A DNA stretch of 64,000 nucleotides from Clavibacter sp. A6099 (GTDB lineage Bacteria > Actinomycetota > Actinomycetes > Actinomycetales > Microbacteriaceae). The notes below the pieces were generated by a model. It did not search any database and had not been told where the DNA came from. It worked only from the letters and a program-made list of their open reading frames with translations. This document shows positions 45,456 to 56,409 of the stretch, piece after piece. The position numbers and the translations under genes are program-made. The stretch is from NCBI RefSeq assembly GCF_021919125.1, contig NZ_CP083439.1, positions 2,790,001 through 2,854,000 of the forward strand. Reading direction: 5' to 3'. Each line of letters begins with the position of its first letter. Position 1 is the stretch's first letter.

Positions 45456-45484
45456 ACCCTATGGCGCGGATGAGACGGACACAA
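45456..45484 (-). promoter_or_regulatory. Candidate livK promoter
   Basis: -35 TTGTGT (45479-45484), 17-bp spacer, -10 TAGGGT (45456-45461). The transcript start would be about 73 nt before the livK ATG. Confidence 0.45.
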
Positions 45485-45504
45485 TGCATCGGCATTTCCG
45501 TCGT

Positions 45505-45525
45505 GTAACGCGACCGGATCGTTAC
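45505..45525. promoter_or_regulatory. Inverted repeat upstream of livK, possible operator
   Basis: GTAACG-N9-CGTTAC, 20 bp upstream of the candidate -35. The spacing does not fit a standard actinobacterial GlnR site; the regulator is unknown. Confidence 0.3.
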
Positions 45526-45554
45526 CATTCGCGGAATGCGCGACGGGATCCGAA

Positions 45555-46508
45555 TCAGATGCCGTCGACGACCGCCGGAACCGTCTGCGCGGGCGCCGCG
45601 ACGGAAATCGGACGGCGGGACGCGCGGATCATGTCGATCGTGAGCAGCGCGAGCGCCGCCCACACGATCGCGAATCCGGCCCACCGCTCGGGCGGCATGG
45701 CCTCGTGCATCACGAAGACGCCGAACGCGAATTGCAGCAGCGGCGCCAGGTACTGCGTGAGCCCGATCACCGAGAGCGGCAGGCGCCCGGCGGCGAATCC
45801 GAAGAGGAGGAGCGGGCCCGCGGTCACGACGCCCGTGCTGACCAGCAGCAGGGTGTGCCCGAGCGACACCGTACCGATGGTGAGGCCAGCGCCCGCGCCC
45901 GTGATCACGAGCATCGTCGTGGCGGCGGGCACCAGCCAGGCCGTCTCGAGCGCGAGGCCGGAGAGGGCGTCGGCTCCCCCGCTCACGCGCTTCTTCACCA
46001 GCCCGTAGAGCCCGAACGACCCGGCGAGCGCGAGCGACACCCACGGCAGCTGCCCGTAGCCGACGGCGATGACGGCCACCGCGACGGCGGACAGGCCCAC
46101 GGCGGTCCACTGCAGCGGGCGCAGGCGCTCGCGCAGGAGGATCACGCCGAGCAGCACCGTGACGATCGGGTTGATGAAGTAGCCGAGCGCCGTCTCGACG
46201 ACGTGGCCCGAGAGCGTGCCGTAGACGTACACGGTCCAGTTGACGAGGATCAGGTGGCCAGCCAGGCCGAGCCCGAGGAGGATCCGCGGGCGACGCACGA
46301 TGGCGACCACGCGCGACCAGCGGCGCGCGGCCGTGATGACGACGGCGCAGACGACGAGCGAGAAGAGGATCCGCCAGCCGACGATCTCGAACGCCCCCGC
46401 CGGCACGAGCAGCAGGAAGAAGACGGGGAGGACGCCCCACAGGCCGTACGCGCCGACGGCGGCGAGGAGCCCGGTGCGGGTCGAGGACTCCGAGGCGGTG
46501 CGCGTCAC
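45555..46508 (-). CDS. rarD: RarD/EamA family transporter
   Basis: 317 residues, ten predicted helices in two EamA halves. GLLAAVGAYGLWGVLPVFF at the N-terminus and NWTVYVYGTLSGHVVETALGYFINP are typical of RarD; the later LTQYLAPLLQF and ERW segments also fit. The substrate is unknown (drug/metabolite exporter superfamily; the name comes from chloramphenicol sensitivity in E. coli relatives). The GTG at 46508 has no room for a Shine-Dalgarno but lies 6 nt after TAGCCT, consistent with a leaderless mRNA. Confidence 0.93.
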   Translation of the reverse strand: MTRTASESSTRTGLLAAVGAYGLWGVLPVFFLLLVPAGAFEIVGWRILFSLVVCAVVITAARRWSRVVAIVRRPRILLGLGLAGHLILVNWTVYVYGTLSGHVVETALGYFINPIVTVLLGVILLRERLRPLQWTAVGLSAVAVAVIAVGYGQLPWVSLALAGSFGLYGLVKKRVSGGADALSGLALETAWLVPAATTMLVITGAGAGLTIGTVSLGHTLLLVSTGVVTAGPLLLFGFAAGRLPLSVIGLTQYLAPLLQFAFGVFVMHEAMPPERWAGFAIVWAALALLTIDMIRASRRPISVAAPAQTVPAVVDGI

Positions 46509-46514
46509 CTCCCG

Positions 46515-46520
46515 AGGCTA
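46515..46520 (-). promoter_or_regulatory. -10 element (TAGCCT) of the leaderless rarD start
   Basis: TAGCCT, 6 nt, GTG (46508). Confidence 0.5.
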
Positions 46521-46591
46521 GCGCCGCGGACGCCGGATGCCGCCCGCGGCGACGGGACGGCCGTCACGCGAGGGAACGCCCGGACGCACGA

Positions 46592-46620
46592 GAGCCCGGC
46601 CGAACGTGTCGGCCGGGCTC
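46592..46620 (-). terminator. Terminator after groES
   Basis: 12-bp perfect stem GAGCCCGGCCGA / TCGGCCGGGCTC. The flank CGGACGCACGAGAGCCC is shared with the terminators at 9214 and 62053. It shows that groES is transcribed alone. Confidence 0.8.
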
Positions 46621-46666
46621 CCGGGTGAAGCGGTGGTGCGTGGTGCGGTGTCGCTGAGGCGGAGCG

Positions 46667-46963
46667 TCAGCGCTCGATGACGGCGAGCACGTCGCGCGCG
46701 GAGAGGACGAGGAGGTCCTGGCCGTCGTACTTGACCTCGGTTCCGCCGTACTTGGAGTAGATGACCTTGTCGCCCACGGCGACGTCGAGCGGGACGCGGT
46801 TGCCGTTGTCGTCGATGCGGCCGGGGCCCACGGCCACGACCTCGCCCTCCTGGGGCTTCTCCTTGGCGGTGTCGGGGATGACCAGACCAGACGCGGTGGT
46901 CTGCTCGGCTTCGACCTGCTGGATGACGATGCGATCCTCGAGCGGCTTGATGGAGACCGACAC
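46667..46963 (-). CDS. groES: Co-chaperonin GroES (Cpn10)
   Basis: 98 residues. [13 protein letters not shown] at the N-terminus, the mobile loop [23 protein letters not shown] and the C-terminal [19 protein letters not shown] are diagnostic. It caps the GroEL ring during folding. GTG start with GGAAGAGG about 5 nt upstream. No groEL follows: a terminator and rarD do, so the partner must be elsewhere. Expression is expected to be HrcA-controlled through two CIRCE elements in its promoter. Confidence 0.97.
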   Translation of the reverse strand: MSVSIKPLEDRIVIQQVEAEQTTASGLVIPDTAKEKPQEGEVVAVGPGRIDDNGNRVPLDVAVGDKVIYSKYGGTEVKYDGQDLLVLSARDVLAVIER

Positions 46964-47001
46964 GGTTGACCTCTTCCTTCGTGACTAAGGGACAAGACTG
47001 A

Positions 47002-47028
47002 TTGGCAATCTCCCGGGGAGAGTGCCAG
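47002..47028. promoter_or_regulatory. CIRCE operator, promoter-proximal copy
   Basis: TTGGCAATC-N9-GAGTGCCAG; one arm deviates slightly. It covers the predicted transcription start of groES. HrcA binding is inferred from the consensus TTAGCACTC-N9-GAGTGCTAA. Confidence 0.8.
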
Positions 47029-47033
47029 GTGAG

Positions 47034-47063
47034 ATTCTACGGGCCGCGCTTGCACTCGCGCAA
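47034..47063 (-). promoter_or_regulatory. groES promoter
   Basis: -35 TTGCGC (47058-47063), 18-bp spacer, -10 TAGAAT (47034-47039). The -35 lies inside the distal CIRCE and the start point inside the proximal one. Confidence 0.6.
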
Positions 47064-47075
47064 CGCGAGTGCCAA
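47049..47075. promoter_or_regulatory. CIRCE operator, distal copy
   Basis: CTTGCACTC-N9-GAGTGCCAA, the better match of the two, overlapping the groES -35. Confidence 0.88.
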
Positions 47076-47095
47076 TCGGTGCAGAGGCGCCCCGG

Positions 47096-47101
47096 TACGG
47101 T
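47096..47101 (+). promoter_or_regulatory. -10 element (TACGGT) of a leaderless start
   Basis: TACGGT, 6 nt, ATG (47108). Divergent from groES; the distal CIRCE lies about 20 bp upstream of this element. Confidence 0.5.
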
Positions 47102-47107
47102 GGGCGG

Positions 47108-48310
47108 ATGGATCAGACCGACCTCCGCGAGGTGCTCTCGCTCGAGGGGCTCCGCCTGCTCGACTCCCTTCCCGCGCCCGCGCCGGGGGACGACATGGTG
47201 CGGATGGTGAGCGCGTTGCGCGGCGAGGGGCACTCCCCGGCGCTCGTGTCCGCCGTCCTCACCCAGTCACGGCTGCGCGCGAAGGCCAGGGGCAAGTTCG
47301 GCGAGTTCGCCGCGCGCATGCTCTTCACGGAGGCCGGGCTCGAGCAGGCCACGCGGCTGCCCGTCGCCGCGCAGCACGCGGGGCGCTTCCAGCAGGCCGG
47401 CGTCGCGCACGTGGCCGACCTCGGCTGCGGGATCGGCGGGGACGCGATGGCGATGGCGGCCATCGGGATCCGCGTCACGGCCGTCGAGCGGGACGAGGTG
47501 ACGGCGGCGGTCGCGGGCTGGAACCTCGCGCCGTTCCCCGAGGCCGAGGTCGTGCAGGGCACGGCCGAGGCGTTCGACGCCGGCCGCGTCGACGGCGTCT
47601 ACCTCGATCCCGCACGGCGCACGGACGGGCACTCGTCGACCCGCCGCATCTCGGATCCGGACGCGTACTCCCCCACGCTCTCCGCCGCGTTCGAGCTCGC
47701 CGCGGGTCGCGCCGCGGGCATCAAGCTCGGACCGGGCCTCGACCGCGACCTCATCCCCGCGGAGGCGGAGGCGCAGTGGGTCTCCGTCGACGGGCAGGCC
47801 GTGGAGATGGGCCTCTGGTTCGGGCCGACGCGGCGCGACGGGATCCGGCGGGCGGCCCTCGTGATCAGCGGCGGATCCCAGGCGGAGCTGACCTCGGCGG
47901 CCGACAGCGAGGACGCCGAGCTCGGCGAGCTGGGAACGCACCTGTACGAGCCGGACGGCGCCGTGATCCGGGCCCGCCTCATCGGCGACCTGGCGCGCTC
48001 GCTCGACGGGCGCATGGTCGGCGAGGGCATCGCGTGGATCACGTCGGAGCGCGAGCAGGCGACGCCGTTCGCGCGCGGGTTCCGGGTGCGCGAGGTGCTG
48101 CCGCTCGACGAGCAGCGGCTGAAGCGGGAGCTGCGGGCGCGCGGCATCGGGACGCTGGAGATCAAGAAGCGCGGGGTCGACGTGGATCCGGCGCGGCTGC
48201 GCACGCGCCTGCAGCTGAAGGGCGACGGCTCGGCGACGCTCATCGCGACGCGGGTCGGCGGCCGGCGGGTGGCGATCCTGGCGGACCGGCACGGGGTCGA
48301 CGCGGGCTGA
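47108..48310 (+). CDS. Class I SAM-dependent methyltransferase, THUMP-like
   Basis: 400 residues. The SAM-binding motif I is VADLGCGIGGDA (102-113), motif II VTAVERD, and DPARR (about 168-172) is the motif IV region; a helical N-terminal segment precedes it. The C-terminal half (EIKKRGVDVDPARLRTRLQLKGDGSATLI) is the THUMP-like domain of actinobacterial proteins usually near groES/tsaD. It is likely an RNA methyltransferase, with no known target. The start is fixed by a -10 hexamer 6 nt upstream (leaderless). An in-frame ATG 13 codons earlier would precede transcription start. Confidence 0.85.
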   Translation: MDQTDLREVLSLEGLRLLDSLPAPAPGDDMVRMVSALRGEGHSPALVSAVLTQSRLRAKARGKFGEFAARMLFTEAGLEQATRLPVAAQHAGRFQQAGVAHVADLGCGIGGDAMAMAAIGIRVTAVERDEVTAAVAGWNLAPFPEAEVVQGTAEAFDAGRVDGVYLDPARRTDGHSSTRRISDPDAYSPTLSAAFELAAGRAAGIKLGPGLDRDLIPAEAEAQWVSVDGQAVEMGLWFGPTRRDGIRRAALVISGGSQAELTSAADSEDAELGELGTHLYEPDGAVIRARLIGDLARSLDGRMVGEGIAWITSEREQATPFARGFRVREVLPLDEQRLKRELRARGIGTLEIKKRGVDVDPARLRTRLQLKGDGSATLIATRVGGRRVAILADRHGVDAG

Positions 48311-48340
48311 GGCCCGACCGGCCGAGCCCACCTGGACGCG

Positions 48341-48376
48341 ACGACGCGGCCGCCCCCTAGGGGACGGCCGCGTCGT
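48341..48376. terminator. Bidirectional terminator between the methyltransferase and DUF4190 genes
   Basis: About 16-bp stem ACGACGCGGCCG-CCCC / GGGG-A-CGGCCGCGTCGT with a one-base bulge. Confidence 0.75.
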
Positions 48377-48394
48377 GGTGGTGCGGGTGGCGCG

Positions 48395-48814
48395 TTACGG
48401 CGCCGTGGGCAGCGGCGTGCCGTTGATCTCGCCGTTCTGGACGACGGTGTTGACGAACGCGATGGCGATGACCACGAGGATGATGCTGAGGATGATGCCG
48501 ATCACGCCCGTGATGATGCCCGTGAGCCAGAAGCCCTTGGCACCGGCGTTCCGCTTGCGGCCGAGGATGCCGGTCACGAGCGCGGCGATGCCCAGGGGCA
48601 CCGAGAGGAACCAGAAGAGGACCGTCACGACGGACACGATGCCGAGGACCATGGACGTGATGCTGAGCCCCTTCGAGGCCGGCGCACCGCCCTGGCCGGG
48701 CTGGTAGGGCGCCGCGTAAGGCGAGCCGGCGGCGGGAGCGGCCGGGTAGGCGGGCTGGCTCGGCGCGGGCGGGAAGCCGTCGTTGGAGCGGTCCGGGTTC
48801 TGCGGATCGGTCAT
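48395..48814 (-). CDS. DUF4190 domain membrane protein
   Basis: 139 residues. A Pro/Ala/Tyr-rich cytosolic N-terminus (about 1-48) is followed by the DUF4190 core: two helices (SITSMVLGIVSVVTVLFWFLSVPLGIAAL... and a second from GIITGVIGIILSIILVVIAIAF) separated by the conserved GILGRKRNAG-type loop. Function unknown. ATG with AAAGGAA about 6 nt upstream. Confidence 0.85.
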   Translation of the reverse strand: MTDPQNPDRSNDGFPPAPSQPAYPAAPAAGSPYAAPYQPGQGGAPASKGLSITSMVLGIVSVVTVLFWFLSVPLGIAALVTGILGRKRNAGAKGFWLTGIITGVIGIILSIILVVIAIAFVNTVVQNGEINGTPLPTAP

Positions 48815-48918
48815 TGTCGTTCCTTTCGTCCCTGGGAACATACCGTGATGCATGCCCCGGGATTCTCCCGTTCGGGAAATAGCCGCGAAAGGTCCCCGTA
48901 ATGGGGGCGTCAGGAAGG

Positions 48919-50534
<1,616 letters not shown>

Positions 50535-50538
<4 letters not shown>

Positions 50539-51152
50539 GACGTGACCCGCTTCGGGCCTGCGGAGAGGGTGACGTCGGGCGAGCGGAGGTAGAGCGCCTG
50601 GTCGGCCGCGAAGGGCAGGCCGAGCTCGTCCATCCGGCGGGCGACCTCCGCGAGGGACGCCGCGCGGACGCCAGCCGCGTCGATGCGGTGGTCGGCCGCG
50701 GGCACGTCGTCGGGCTTGCTGAGGCCGGGGCCGGCGGTGCGCTCGGCGACGCCTCCGGCGACGGGCTCGCGGTAGACCGACCAGTACAGCTCGCGGCGGC
50801 GCGCGTCGGTGACGACCACCAGGGATCCGGTGCCGCCCGCCGCATAGTGGTCGTGGGCGACGGCGTCGTGGCTGACCACGGGGATCACGCGCACGTCGAG
50901 GCCGGTCGCGAGCACGCGGGCCGCCGCGATGCCGACGCGGAGGCCGGTGAAGGGGCCGGGGCCCATGCCCGCGACCACGGCGCGGACGTCGCAGCGCTCG
51001 ACGCCGGACGCGGAGAGGCACTCGTCGAGCAGCGTGCCGATGACCTCGGCGTGCCGCATGGTGTCGACCTCCTGGCGCTCGGCGAGCACACGACCGTCGG
51101 GGTCGATGACGGCGACGCCCGTGCCGGCGGAGGTGTCGATCGCGAGGAGCAC
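50535..51152 (-). CDS. tsaB: t6A biosynthesis dimerisation subunit TsaB
   Basis: 205 residues, an inactive ASKHA-fold paralogue of TsaD. Visible motifs: [16 protein letters not shown] at the start and [21 protein letters not shown], the TsaB signature. It forms the TsaBD heterodimer. GTG at 51152 lies 6 nt after TAGACT (leaderless), and no Shine-Dalgarno is visible. The gene begins 9 nt past the Alr-TsaE stop, so read-through and its own promoter are both possible. Confidence 0.94.
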
Positions 51153-51158
51153 TGGACG

Positions 51159-51164
51159 AGTCTA
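51159..51164 (-). promoter_or_regulatory. -10 element (TAGACT) of the leaderless tsaB start
   Basis: TAGACT, 6 nt, GTG (51152). It overlaps the stop of the upstream gene. Confidence 0.5.
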
Positions 51165-52889
51165 GGCGCGGGTCCGCGCGCGGAGCCGCCGGATGCGGAC
51201 GGTGCGGGGCTCCTCGGGGGCGGCGTCCGGGTCCGCGTCGGCGGCGGCATCCGCGTCGGCGTCGGCGGCGGCGTGGCCGGCCGCGTCGGGATCCGCGACG
51301 CCCGCGCCCGTGGGCCGCGCGATCCGCAGGTCCCACCACTCCTCGGCGATGCCGTCGAGCTTGCCGTCGCCCCACTCGACCACCACGACGGAGCGCGCGA
51401 AGTCGATGTCGAGGTCGTCGAGCTCGCGGGCGTCGGCCAGGCGGTAGGCGTCCACGTGCACGAGCGGCGGGCCGTCGACGAGGCTCGGGTGCGTGCGCGC
51501 GAGCACGAAGGTGGGGCTCGTGACGGGACCGCGGACGCCGAGTCCCGCGCCGAGCCCGCGGGTGAGCGTGGTCTTGCCCGCGCCGAGCGGGCCGGACAGG
51601 ACGACGAGATCGCCCGCGCCCAGCTCGCGCGCGAGGGCGCGGCCGAGCTCCTCCATGTCGTCGGTGCTGGCGACGGGCACGAGCTCGTCGGAGAGGACCT
51701 CGGCGGCGGCGTCCTCGGCGTCGACGTCCTCCGCGTCCGGGCGCTCGTGCAGGTGCACGCGGTCGACGCGCGGCCCCACCCGGGTCACGATCTCGTCGCC
51801 GATGGTCTCGGCCCAGCCGGCCCACTCCTCGGCCGTGGGCTCGCCGCGGTCGCCGGGGCCGAGGATCACGGCGGTGTCGCCGACCTCGACGGGCAGGTCG
51901 CCGACGTCGAGCACGAGCTGGTCCATGGCGATGCGGCCGGCGATCGGGAAGCGGCGGCCGTTCAGGAGCACGGAGGCGAGCGGGGCGGCGATGCGCGGGA
52001 TCCCGTCGGCGTAGCCGAGCGGCACGAGCGCGAGCGTCGACGGCCCCGCGGTGCGGTGGTCCAGGCCGTAGGAGACGCCGTGTCCGGCCTCGACGCGCTT
52101 GACGGAGACGACGTCGGCTTCCAGCGTCATCGCGGGGATCAGGCCGAGGTCGCGGCCGGAGCGGTAGTCGAACGGCGAGATGCCGTAGACCGCGATGCCG
52201 AAGCGCACCATGTCGAAGCGGGCGGCGGGCAGGCGGATCCCCGCGGAGCTCGCGGCCAGGTGCTTCTCCACGGGTCGCGCGCCCAGCTCCTCGGCCACGC
52301 GCACCGCCTCGTGGAAGCGGGCGAGCGCGGCGTCGTCGTCCTCGGGCGAGGCGTCGGCCAGGTGCGACCACAGCGCGTGCAGCGTCAGCTCGCCCGCGGC
52401 GTCGGCGGCGACCGCGGCCCGCACGAGATCCGGCCACAGCTCCGGCGTGGCGCCGTTGCGGCTGAGTCCGGTGTCGGCCTTGAGGTGCACGCGGGCGCGC
52501 ATCCCCGTGGCGCGCCCGGCGGCCGCGATGCGCTCCAGCTCCCAGAGGGCCGAGACGCCGAGGTCGATGCCGTTCTCCACCGCGACGCGGAAGTCGGTGT
52601 CGACGCTGTGCAGCCAGGCCAGGAGCCGGGCGGTGATGCCGGCCCGGCGGAGCTCGACGGCGGATGCGACGTCGAGCACGGCGAGGCTCTCGGCGCCGGC
52701 CTCGAGGGCGGCGCGCGCGACCTGGAGCGCGCCGTGGCCGTAGGCGTCGGCCTTCACGGCGACCATCGTGCGGGCGGGGGCGGCGAGCGCCGCGAGCGTG
52801 CGGACGTTGTGGCGGATCGCGTCGAGGTCGACGACGGCGCGGCGGCCGGGCGCGACGGGTCCGGCGGGCACGGGCACGGTCTCGCTCAT
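51162..52889 (-). CDS. Alanine racemase-TsaE fusion
   Basis: 575 residues in one frame. Residues about 15-375 are a PLP-dependent alanine racemase: PLP Lys46 in [11 protein letters not shown], the Arg of [11 protein letters not shown], and the catalytic Tyr in [10 protein letters not shown]. Residues about 400-535 are TsaE, the ATPase of t6A synthesis: Walker [11 protein letters not shown] with Lys439, [14 protein letters not shown] and VVVEWGDG. The tail is a low-complexity Ala/Asp run ending [14 protein letters not shown] overlaps the preceding alr stop by 4 nt. Both active sites look intact. Confidence 0.92.
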   Translation of the reverse strand: MSETVPVPAGPVAPGRRAVVDLDAIRHNVRTLAALAAPARTMVAVKADAYGHGALQVARAALEAGAESLAVLDVASAVELRRAGITARLLAWLHSVDTDFRVAVENGIDLGVSALWELERIAAAGRATGMRARVHLKADTGLSRNGATPELWPDLVRAAVAADAAGELTLHALWSHLADASPEDDDAALARFHEAVRVAEELGARPVEKHLAASSAGIRLPAARFDMVRFGIAVYGISPFDYRSGRDLGLIPAMTLEADVVSVKRVEAGHGVSYGLDHRTAGPSTLALVPLGYADGIPRIAAPLASVLLNGRRFPIAGRIAMDQLVLDVGDLPVEVGDTAVILGPGDRGEPTAEEWAGWAETIGDEIVTRVGPRVDRVHLHERPDAEDVDAEDAAAEVLSDELVPVASTDDMEELGRALARELGAGDLVVLSGPLGAGKTTLTRGLGAGLGVRGPVTSPTFVLARTHPSLVDGPPLVHVDAYRLADARELDDLDIDFARSVVVVEWGDGKLDGIAEEWWDLRIARPTGAGVADPDAAGHAAADADADAAADADPDAAPEEPRTVRIRRLRARTRA

Positions 52890-54043
52890 GCGCCGAACCT
52901 CCGGGTCACGCGGCCGGCGACGCGCGCGACGATCTCGTAGCCGATGGTGCCGGTCGCCTCGGCCCACTCCTCCACCGAGGGCGCGCCCGTCGCGGGATCC
53001 CCGAACAGCACGGCGTCGTCGCCCACCGCCACCGGGATCCCGTCGACGACGCCGTCGCCCACGTCGACCACGAACTGGTCCATGGCGATCCGGCCGCTCA
53101 CCCGGAAGCGCGCGCCGTGGATCGCGACGGGCGCGCGGTTGCTCGCGAGCCGCGGCACCCCGTCGGCGAACCCGAGCGAGACGAGCGCGAGGGTCGTGGC
53201 GCTGGTGGTGCGGTAGGTGTAGCCGTAGGAGACGCCCGTGTCGGCGGGCACGCGCTTGACCGCGACGACGCTGCCGACGAGGGTCATGGCGGGCACGAGG
53301 CCGAGGTCGGCGGACGTGACGCCGTCGAGCGGCGAGATGCCGTAGATCCCGATGCCGAGGCGCACCATGTCGAGGCGGGCCTCGGGCACGCGCAGGGCGC
53401 CAGCGGTCGCGGCGAGGTGGCGGATCCCCGGCTCGAGCCCCGCGGCCTTGACGACGTCGACCGCCCGGTGGAACGCGCGGACCTGCGCCCGGTCCTCCTC
53501 CTGCCCCGCGTTCGCCAGGTGGCTGAAGACCCCGCCGAGGTGGATCACGCCTTCCGCGACGAGCGCGGCGACCTCGGCGACGACGCCCGGCCACTCCGCC
53601 GGCGTCACGCCGTTGCGGCCGAGGCCGGTGTCGATCTTGAGGTGCACCTCGGCCGTGCGGCCGATGCGACGCGCGGCCTCCGCCACCTCGCGCACCTGGC
53701 GCAGGCTGTTGAGCCCGAGGTCGACGCCGGCCTCGATGGCGGTCGCGAAGTCGGCGCCGGGCGCGTGCATCCACGTGAGGACGGGCGCGTCGATCCCGGC
53801 CGCCCGCAGCGCGAGCGCCTCGCGGACGTCGACGACGCCGAGCCGGTCGGCCCCGCCCGCGAGCGCGGCGCGCGCCGATGCGACGGCGCCGTGCCCGTAG
53901 CCGTCGGCCTTGACCACGGCCATCACGAGCGGCGCGCCCGTGGCGGCCCGCAGCGTGCGCACGTTGGCCGAGATCGCGCCAGTGTCGATGCGCGCCTCCC
54001 GCCGCAGGGCGGCCGGCGCCTGGAGGGTCGCCTCGTCGGTCAC
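52886..54043 (-). CDS. alr: Alanine racemase
   Basis: Interconverts L- and D-alanine for peptidoglycan; 385 residues, standard length. PLP Lys45 in [11 protein letters not shown], Arg in [11 protein letters not shown], catalytic Tyr in [10 protein letters not shown] (about 275), and [13 protein letters not shown], the conserved racemase segment. It is immediately followed by a second racemase fused to TsaE, from which it has diverged considerably. GTG start overlaps the acpS stop by 4 nt. Confidence 0.95.
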   Translation of the reverse strand: MTDEATLQAPAALRREARIDTGAISANVRTLRAATGAPLVMAVVKADGYGHGAVASARAALAGGADRLGVVDVREALALRAAGIDAPVLTWMHAPGADFATAIEAGVDLGLNSLRQVREVAEAARRIGRTAEVHLKIDTGLGRNGVTPAEWPGVVAEVAALVAEGVIHLGGVFSHLANAGQEEDRAQVRAFHRAVDVVKAAGLEPGIRHLAATAGALRVPEARLDMVRLGIGIYGISPLDGVTSADLGLVPAMTLVGSVVAVKRVPADTGVSYGYTYRTTSATTLALVSLGFADGVPRLASNRAPVAIHGARFRVSGRIAMDQFVVDVGDGVVDGIPVAVGDDAVLFGDPATGAPSVEEWAEATGTIGYEIVARVAGRVTRRFGA

Positions 54044-54399
54044 AGGTCGTCCCCCTCGGTGACCACGAACGCGGTGGCGAGGCCGGCGTCGTGGCTCATG
54101 CTCAGGTGGATCCGCGTCACACCCCGTGCGGCCGCCACCTCGGCGACGACGCCCGCCACCCGGAAGGAGGGGTCGCCGTGGTCGTCCTGGACGACCTCCA
54201 TGTCCTGCCAGCTGATCCCGCCGGGACCGCCGAGCGCCTTGATGAGCGCCTCCTTCGCGGCGAACCGGGCCGCGAGCGAGCGCGCGGGCAGGGACCGCTC
54301 GGCGGGCGCGAACAGGCGCGGCACGAGCCCCGGAGTGCGCTCTGCGCTCCGGGCGAACCGCGCCACGTCGACCACGTCGACGCCGATGCCCCTGATCAC
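54040..54399 (-). CDS. acpS: Holo-[acyl-carrier-protein] synthase
   Basis: 119 residues. Transfers 4'-phosphopantetheine from CoA to the ACP Ser. Mg-binding Asp in [12 protein letters not shown] and the [11 protein letters not shown] motif are both intact, and the [16 protein letters not shown]-terminus is typical. GTG start 10 nt after the glmS stop; operon glmS-acpS-alr-alr/tsaE. Confidence 0.96.
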   Translation of the reverse strand: MIRGIGVDVVDVARFARSAERTPGLVPRLFAPAERSLPARSLAARFAAKEALIKALGGPGGISWQDMEVVQDDHGDPSFRVAGVVAEVAAARGVTRIHLSMSHDAGLATAFVVTEGDDL

Positions 54400-54409
54400 G
54401 CCGCCGCGG

Positions 54410-56260
54410 TCACTCGACGGTGACGGACTTCGCGAGGTTGCGCGGCTGGTCGACGTCGAGGCCCTTCGCTGCGGCGAGCTCCATCGCGAAGATCTGCAGC
54501 GGCGTCACGGCGAGCAGCGGCTCGAACAGCGGCGCGGCGAGCGGGATCGGGATGACCTCGTCGGCGTGCGGCAGGACGAACGCGTCGCCCTGCTCGGCGA
54601 TCGCGATGACGCGGGCGCCGCGCGCGCGGATCTCCTCGATGTTGGAGATGACCTTCTTGTGCAGCGCGAGCTGGTGCACGGGGCTCGGCACGATGACGAA
54701 CACGGGCTGCCCCGGCTCGATCAGCGCGATGGGCCCGTGCTTGAGCTCGCCGGCAGCGAAGCCCTCGGCGTGGATGTAGGCGAGCTCCTTGAGCTTCAAC
54801 GCGCCCTCGAGCGCCACCGGGAAGCCGACGTTGCGGCCGAGGAACAGCACCGCGCGGGTGTCGGCCATCCACTTCGCGAGCTGGCTGATCTTCTCGCCCT
54901 GCTCCACGACGGTGGCGAGCTTCTCCGGCACGGCCAGCAGCTCCTCCGTGTTGGCGACGATCTCGTCGGCCGACAGCGTGCCGCGGATGCGCGCGAGGTG
55001 CAGGCCGAAGAGGTACAGCGCGGCGACCTGCGCGACGAACGCCTTCGTGGACGCGACCGCGACCTCCGGGCCCGCGTGCGTGTAGACGACCGCCTCGGAC
55101 TCGCGCGGGATGGTGGCGCCCTGCGTGTTGCAGATGGAGAGCACGCGCGCCCCGGCCTCGCGGGCGTAGCGGACGGCCAGCAGCGTGTCCATGGTCTCGC
55201 CGGACTGGCTGATGGAGATCACGAGCGTGGTGGCGTCGAGCACCGGGTCGCGGTAGCGGAACTCGTGCGCGAGCTCGACCTCCACGGGGACGCGGGCCCA
55301 CTTCTCGATGGCGTACTTGCCGAGGATCCCCGAGTAGGCGGCGGTGCCGCACGCGACGATGACGATGCGCGAGATCTCGGCGAGGTCGACCTCGCCGATC
55401 GCGTCGAGGTCGGGCAGCACGACGACGCCGTCGACGATGCGGCCGCGGAGCGTGTTGGCCACCGCGTCCGGGCCCTCGCTGATCTCCTTCGCCATGAAGC
55501 TCGACCAGCCGCCCTTCTCGCTGGCCGACGCGTCCCAGGCGATCTCGAACTCGTGCGTCTCGACGGGCGCGCCGTGGAAGTCGGTGACGGTGACGGAGTC
55601 GGGGCGGATGGCGACCATCTGGTCCTGGCCGATCGCGACCGCGCGGCGCGTGAACTCCACGAACGCGGCGACGTCGGATCCGAGGAAGTTCTCGCCGTCG
55701 CCCAGCCCGATGACGAGCGGCGAGTTGCGGCGTGCGCCGACCACGAGCCCGGGCTGGTCGCGGTGCACGGCGAGGAGCGTGAACGCGCCCTCGAGCCGGC
55801 TCACCGTGTTGCGGAACGCCTGCTCGAGGTCGTGCGTGATGCCGTACTCGCGGCCGAGGAGACGGGCGGCGACCTCGGTGTCCGTGTCGCTCTCGAACGT
55901 GTAGCCGTCCGCGAGGAGGTCGTCCTTGAGCTCCGCGAAGTTCTCGATGATCCCGTTGTGGATGAGCGCGAGCTTGCCGTCGTCGCCCAGGTGCGGGTGC
56001 GCGTTGCGGTCGGTGGGGCCGCCGTGCGTGGCCCAGCGCGTGTGGCCGATGCCGGTGGATCCGTTCGGCAGCGGCGACGCCTCGAGGTCCTCCAGCAGAC
56101 GGTCGAGCTTGCCCGCCCGCTTGCGGACGCCGAGCGTGCCGTCCTCGTCGAGCACCGCGACGCCCGCGGAGTCGTAACCCCGGTACTCGAGCCTCCGCAG
56201 CCCCCCGAGGAGCACCTCGAGGCTCTTGGACTCACCGACGTATCCCACGATTCCGCACAT
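54410..56260 (-). CDS. glmS: Glutamine-fructose-6-phosphate aminotransferase (isomerising)
   Basis: First step of UDP-GlcNAc synthesis; 616 residues. The nucleophile is Cys2 after Met removal (MCGIVGYVG). The glutaminase domain covers about 1-225 ([17 protein letters not shown]). Two SIS domains follow ([37 protein letters not shown]), and the C-terminus is [15 protein letters not shown]. The start is fixed by the catalytic Cys; TAAAGT 8 nt upstream suggests a nearly leaderless mRNA. No glmS ribozyme-like leader is possible in this space. Confidence 0.97.
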   Translation of the reverse strand: MCGIVGYVGESKSLEVLLGGLRRLEYRGYDSAGVAVLDEDGTLGVRKRAGKLDRLLEDLEASPLPNGSTGIGHTRWATHGGPTDRNAHPHLGDDGKLALIHNGIIENFAELKDDLLADGYTFESDTDTEVAARLLGREYGITHDLEQAFRNTVSRLEGAFTLLAVHRDQPGLVVGARRNSPLVIGLGDGENFLGSDVAAFVEFTRRAVAIGQDQMVAIRPDSVTVTDFHGAPVETHEFEIAWDASASEKGGWSSFMAKEISEGPDAVANTLRGRIVDGVVVLPDLDAIGEVDLAEISRIVIVACGTAAYSGILGKYAIEKWARVPVEVELAHEFRYRDPVLDATTLVISISQSGETMDTLLAVRYAREAGARVLSICNTQGATIPRESEAVVYTHAGPEVAVASTKAFVAQVAALYLFGLHLARIRGTLSADEIVANTEELLAVPEKLATVVEQGEKISQLAKWMADTRAVLFLGRNVGFPVALEGALKLKELAYIHAEGFAAGELKHGPIALIEPGQPVFVIVPSPVHQLALHKKVISNIEEIRARGARVIAIAEQGDAFVLPHADEVIPIPLAAPLFEPLLAVTPLQIFAMELAAAKGLDVDQPRNLAKSVTVE

Positions 56261-56268
56261 GGGGCACC

Positions 56269-56274
56269 ACTTTA
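56269..56274 (-). promoter_or_regulatory. Candidate -10 (TAAAGT) for glmS
   Basis: TAAAGT lies 8 nt before the ATG at 56260. Confidence 0.4.
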
Positions 56275-56394
56275 GCCGTCCGCGTCGGGGTTCCCCTGCG
56301 CGGCCGGGCATCGCGGCGCGCCCCAGGCCGGGAGCCTGCTGGGGAGGGACGGCGGGTGGCCGCGGCGCGCTCCGGCCGCCCGCCGACCCCGCCG

Positions 56395-56400
56395 TAGGAT
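56395..56400 (+). promoter_or_regulatory. Candidate -10 (TAGGAT) for coaA
   Basis: TAGGAT lies 9 nt before the ATG at 56410. No Shine-Dalgarno in the gap. Confidence 0.4.
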
Positions 56401-56409
56401 GGGCACGCC

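Noticed and set aside
45505-45525. GlnR binding site upstream of livK
   Set aside because: The half-sites are an inverted repeat with 9-nt spacing, not the 11-bp periodic direct arrangement expected for GlnR.
56261-56409. glmS ribozyme or riboswitch upstream of glmS
   Set aside because: Only about 150 bp separate glmS and coaA, a -10 hexamer is 8 nt from the ATG, and no ribozyme core was seen.
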